NCBI GenBank assembly: GCA_963930325.1
Contig: CAWVME010000096.1
Coordinates: 1-7,248 of the forward strand
Reading direction: 5' to 3'
From: CALXJM01 sp963930325
Lineage (GTDB): Bacteria > Bacillota > Clostridia > TANB77 > CAG-508
Length of the DNA stretch: 7,248 nucleotides
Shown: one piece after another, positions 5,246 to 7,248 of the stretch
How the letters are laid out: each line of letters opens with the position of its first letter
Numbering within the stretch: the first letter of the stretch is position 1
Position numbers and translations under genes: made by a program
The notes under the pieces: model-generated
Seen by the model: only the letters and a program-made list of their open reading frames with translations
The model's database searches: none
Told to the model about the DNA's origin: nothing

Positions 5246-7248
5246 ATGAAAAGCAAAAACGGAATCACTCTTATAAGTTTAGTAATTACTATACTAATTA
5301 TTTCCATTTTAGCTGGTGTTAGCATTAATCAAGGAATTAAAATAATGGAAAATGCAAGAATCAATGCTTTTGCTACACAACTACAAATCGTACAATACCG
5401 TGTTAATTATTTTTATGCGAAAGGAACGGTTGCTTATCAAGATTTTGGTGTAGAAATTGGAACTAGCAATGAATACTATAATCAAATGGTAACAGCAGTG
5501 CGAAGCATATATAGCCTATCAGAAGAACAGGCTAAAACAAAATTGCAAGAGTACAAATACTTTCCGAAAGAAGAACTAGAAAAAATAGGTGCAGAAGATG
5601 TAGAAATCCCTATTATTATAAACTTTACAACGAGAGATGTTATTGGAATAACAGGTGTAAAGAAAAATAATGTTATATGTTACCGACTAGAAGAACTTGG
5701 AGAAAGCTATAATGTAGAATATGTTGAGCCAGAAGCAACTGCACCAACTTTTAGTTTACGAAAAACAATTCAAGGCTTGAGCGGAACAATTTACATAGAG
5801 AACATCACCTATAATGGAAGTATCAAAAGAGGGAATATTTATTATGGAAGAGTTACTAATATACAATCAGATCCTGTAGAAGTAGAATATTGGCAAGAAA
5901 TCAACTCACCAACAATTTTAATAGATAAATCTGGAATTTATGCAGTAAAAATTATAGACGCTCTAGGAAATGAAAACATAGAAATGATAGAAGTTACACT
6001 AGCAAATGCTCCTGAATTAAGTGATGGAATGTATCCAGTTGTATATGATACAAGTATACAAAAATGGAAAGTGGTTAGCAGCAGTAGTGGTGAATGGTAT
6101 GACTACTCTAGTGATGAAAAGCGATGGGCAAATGTTATGCTAAATGACAATTTGGAACTAGAAGCAGACGGGGTAACAGTAAAAACGATGGGTAGCATGT
6201 TTGTTTGGGTACCAAGGTATGCTTACAGCATTACAAGTGGCTGGCACTCAAGCACAACAGGAACAATCGAAATTAAATTTTTACAAGGCACAACAGATAT
6301 TCCAACTGACTATGAAGTAAATGTAACAGATACAAGAATAGATAGAAAGCCGATTATTAATACAGAAAATACAGCTATGACAAATTATGTTGTTCATCCT
6401 TGCTTCACAGACGGAACTAGTAATGATTTTGCAAATGGTGAATGGAACGCAGAACTTAGTGGAATATGGGTTGCTAAATTTGAAGCAAGTAGTGACAATC
6501 CTCAAGAAGGCTCAAACTTAGGAGGGGGAAATAGAACAGATTTACACATTAAAGTATTACCAAATGTGACTAGTTGGAGAGGAAATTCTGTTACTAATAT
6601 ATTTACAGTATGTAATAATATGTTAAAGGAAAATGCAAACTTTTATGGTATGACTAATGAAGTGTTAGATAGCCATATGATGAAAAATAGTGAATGGGGG
6701 GCAGTGGCGTATCTAGCTCAAAGCAATTATGGAAATAAACAAGGAAACGATTCGGAAAGTGGTATATGGAATAATATTTACCATAATGGAGATTCTTATG
6801 ATACTACAAAAACTGGAGTAAGTGGATCTACTAGGGAAGGAAAAACCTCGAAAACAGAAATTACATCAGAATATTATGAATACAATACAACAAATGGAGT
6901 CAAGGCAAGTACTACTAGAAATGTATACGGAATTTATGATATGGTGGGAGGAGCTTATGAATATACAGCTTCATATGTAAATAACGAAAACATGAAAGAG
7001 CCTGTAGGAGAAACATCAAACAATAAATATGAATTAAATAAAGAATTGATAATATCTGCAAAAAAATACAAAAACATTTATAATGTAGGACAGAATGACG
7101 AAGAAGTATCAAACTATGAATCTGCAAGAGAAAAATTTGGTGATGCTATTTATGAAATATCAAAAGTTATAACTAATGCAGGACATGAAACATGGAATCA
7201 AGATATGAGCCAATTCCCAAATACTTATAATCCAGTATTTGTTCGAGG
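5246..7248 (+). CDS. Large pilin-like surface protein with FGE/C-type-lectin-like region (3' partial)
   Basis: The frame is open for 667 codons to the right edge, so the C-terminus is missing. The N-terminus is a type III (prepilin-like) signal: a short basic MKSKNG leader, predicted cleavage after Gly6, then a hydrophobic helix (about 7-28, ITLISLVITI...). Position 5 of the mature chain is Ser11 instead of the Glu of classical pilins. A helical stretch follows (about 30-60). Residues about 170-252 look like a beta-rich, Ig-like module ending in SGIYAVKIIDALGN. From about 280 the motifs are WYDY (284-287), RWANV (293-297), FVWVPRYAY (319-327), GIWVAKFE (406-413), a PNVTSWR segment (439-445), KNSEWGAVAYL (480-490) and NVYGIYDMVGGAYEY (559-573). 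The last resembles the 'YGLYDMxGNVWEW' signature of formylglycine-generating-enzyme-like C-type-lectin folds. I infer a protein anchored in the membrane or a pseudopilus and facing outwards, perhaps binding a ligand. The catalytic cysteines of true FGE are not evident, so enzymatic activity is not claimed. Function is unknown. Confidence 0.85.
   Translation, partial: MKSKNGITLISLVITILIISILAGVSINQGIKIMENARINAFATQLQIVQYRVNYFYAKGTVAYQDFGVEIGTSNEYYNQMVTAVRSIYSLSEEQAKTKLQEYKYFPKEELEKIGAEDVEIPIIINFTTRDVIGITGVKKNNVICYRLEELGESYNVEYVEPEATAPTFSLRKTIQGLSGTIYIENITYNGSIKRGNIYYGRVTNIQSDPVEVEYWQEINSPTILIDKSGIYAVKIIDALGNENIEMIEVTLANAPELSDGMYPVVYDTSIQKWKVVSSSSGEWYDYSSDEKRWANVMLNDNLELEADGVTVKTMGSMFVWVPRYAYSITSGWHSSTTGTIEIKFLQGTTDIPTDYEVNVTDTRIDRKPIINTENTAMTNYVVHPCFTDGTSNDFANGEWNAELSGIWVAKFEASSDNPQEGSNLGGGNRTDLHIKVLPNVTSWRGNSVTNIFTVCNNMLKENANFYGMTNEVLDSHMMKNSEWGAVAYLAQSNYGNKQGNDSESGIWNNIYHNGDSYDTTKTGVSGSTREGKTSKTEITSEYYEYNTTNGVKASTTRNVYGIYDMVGGAYEYTASYVNNENMKEPVGETSNNKYELNKELIISAKKYKNIYNVGQNDEEVSNYESAREKFGDAIYEISKVITNAGHETWNQDMSQFPNTYNPVFVR

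Noticed and set aside
6281..6505. Minus-strand open frame encoding a Cys/Ile-rich 74-residue peptide
   Set aside because: It lies wholly inside the pilin-like gene, has no recognisable domain, and reads as a shadow of AT-rich coding sequence.
6915..7127. Minus-strand open frame of 70 residues
   Set aside because: It is antisense to the conserved NVYGIYDM region of the pilin-like gene and shows no family features.

Overview
The window is strongly AT-rich. Its genes are all on the + strand and closely packed, with purine-rich ribosome binding sites of the AGGAG type. Gene content points to the Bacillota, most likely an anaerobic Clostridia lineage: a radA-disA pair, a cytoplasmic GH15 glycosidase, a CPSF73-like beta-CASP metallo-hydrolase, and a large protein with a 'GITLISLVITI'-type N-terminus. 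The species cannot be fixed from the sequence. The standard genetic code fits; the visible stop codons are TAA and TAG.

Layout from left to right. (1) 3-653 is the C-terminal part of a beta-CASP metallo-beta-lactamase-fold RNA nuclease family protein; its 5' end lies outside the window. (2) 713-2608 is a complete glycoside hydrolase family 15 enzyme with both predicted catalytic glutamates. (3) A 148-bp gap up to the corrected radA start contains a short perfect palindrome and no convincing promoter or terminator. (4) 2757-4121 is radA, the branch-migration ATPase of recombination repair. Its start is best placed 12 bases inside the longest open frame because of a GGAGG site. (5) 4149-5219 is disA, the DNA-scanning diadenylate cyclase. 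(6) 5246-7248 is a long frame that stays open to the right edge (667 codons seen, no stop). It encodes a type IV pilin-like N-terminal signal and anchor, a presumed beta-rich middle, and a region resembling the formylglycine-generating-enzyme/C-type-lectin fold.

How they fit together. radA and disA are a conserved Firmicutes pair: RadA handles recombination intermediates and DisA makes c-di-AMP while scanning DNA, and RadA is known in Bacillus to bind DisA and restrain its cyclase activity. In Bacillus the pair follows clpC; here a GH15 enzyme and a nuclease family protein lie upstream. The surface-protein gene begins only 26 bp after disA with its own strong ribosome binding site and no terminator between, so it may be read through from radA-disA even though its function looks unrelated.

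The least explained element is the last gene: a very large pilin-like protein that lacks the usual mature Glu5 and whose C-terminus is cut off by the window. No RNA genes, CRISPR arrays or mobile elements were seen.
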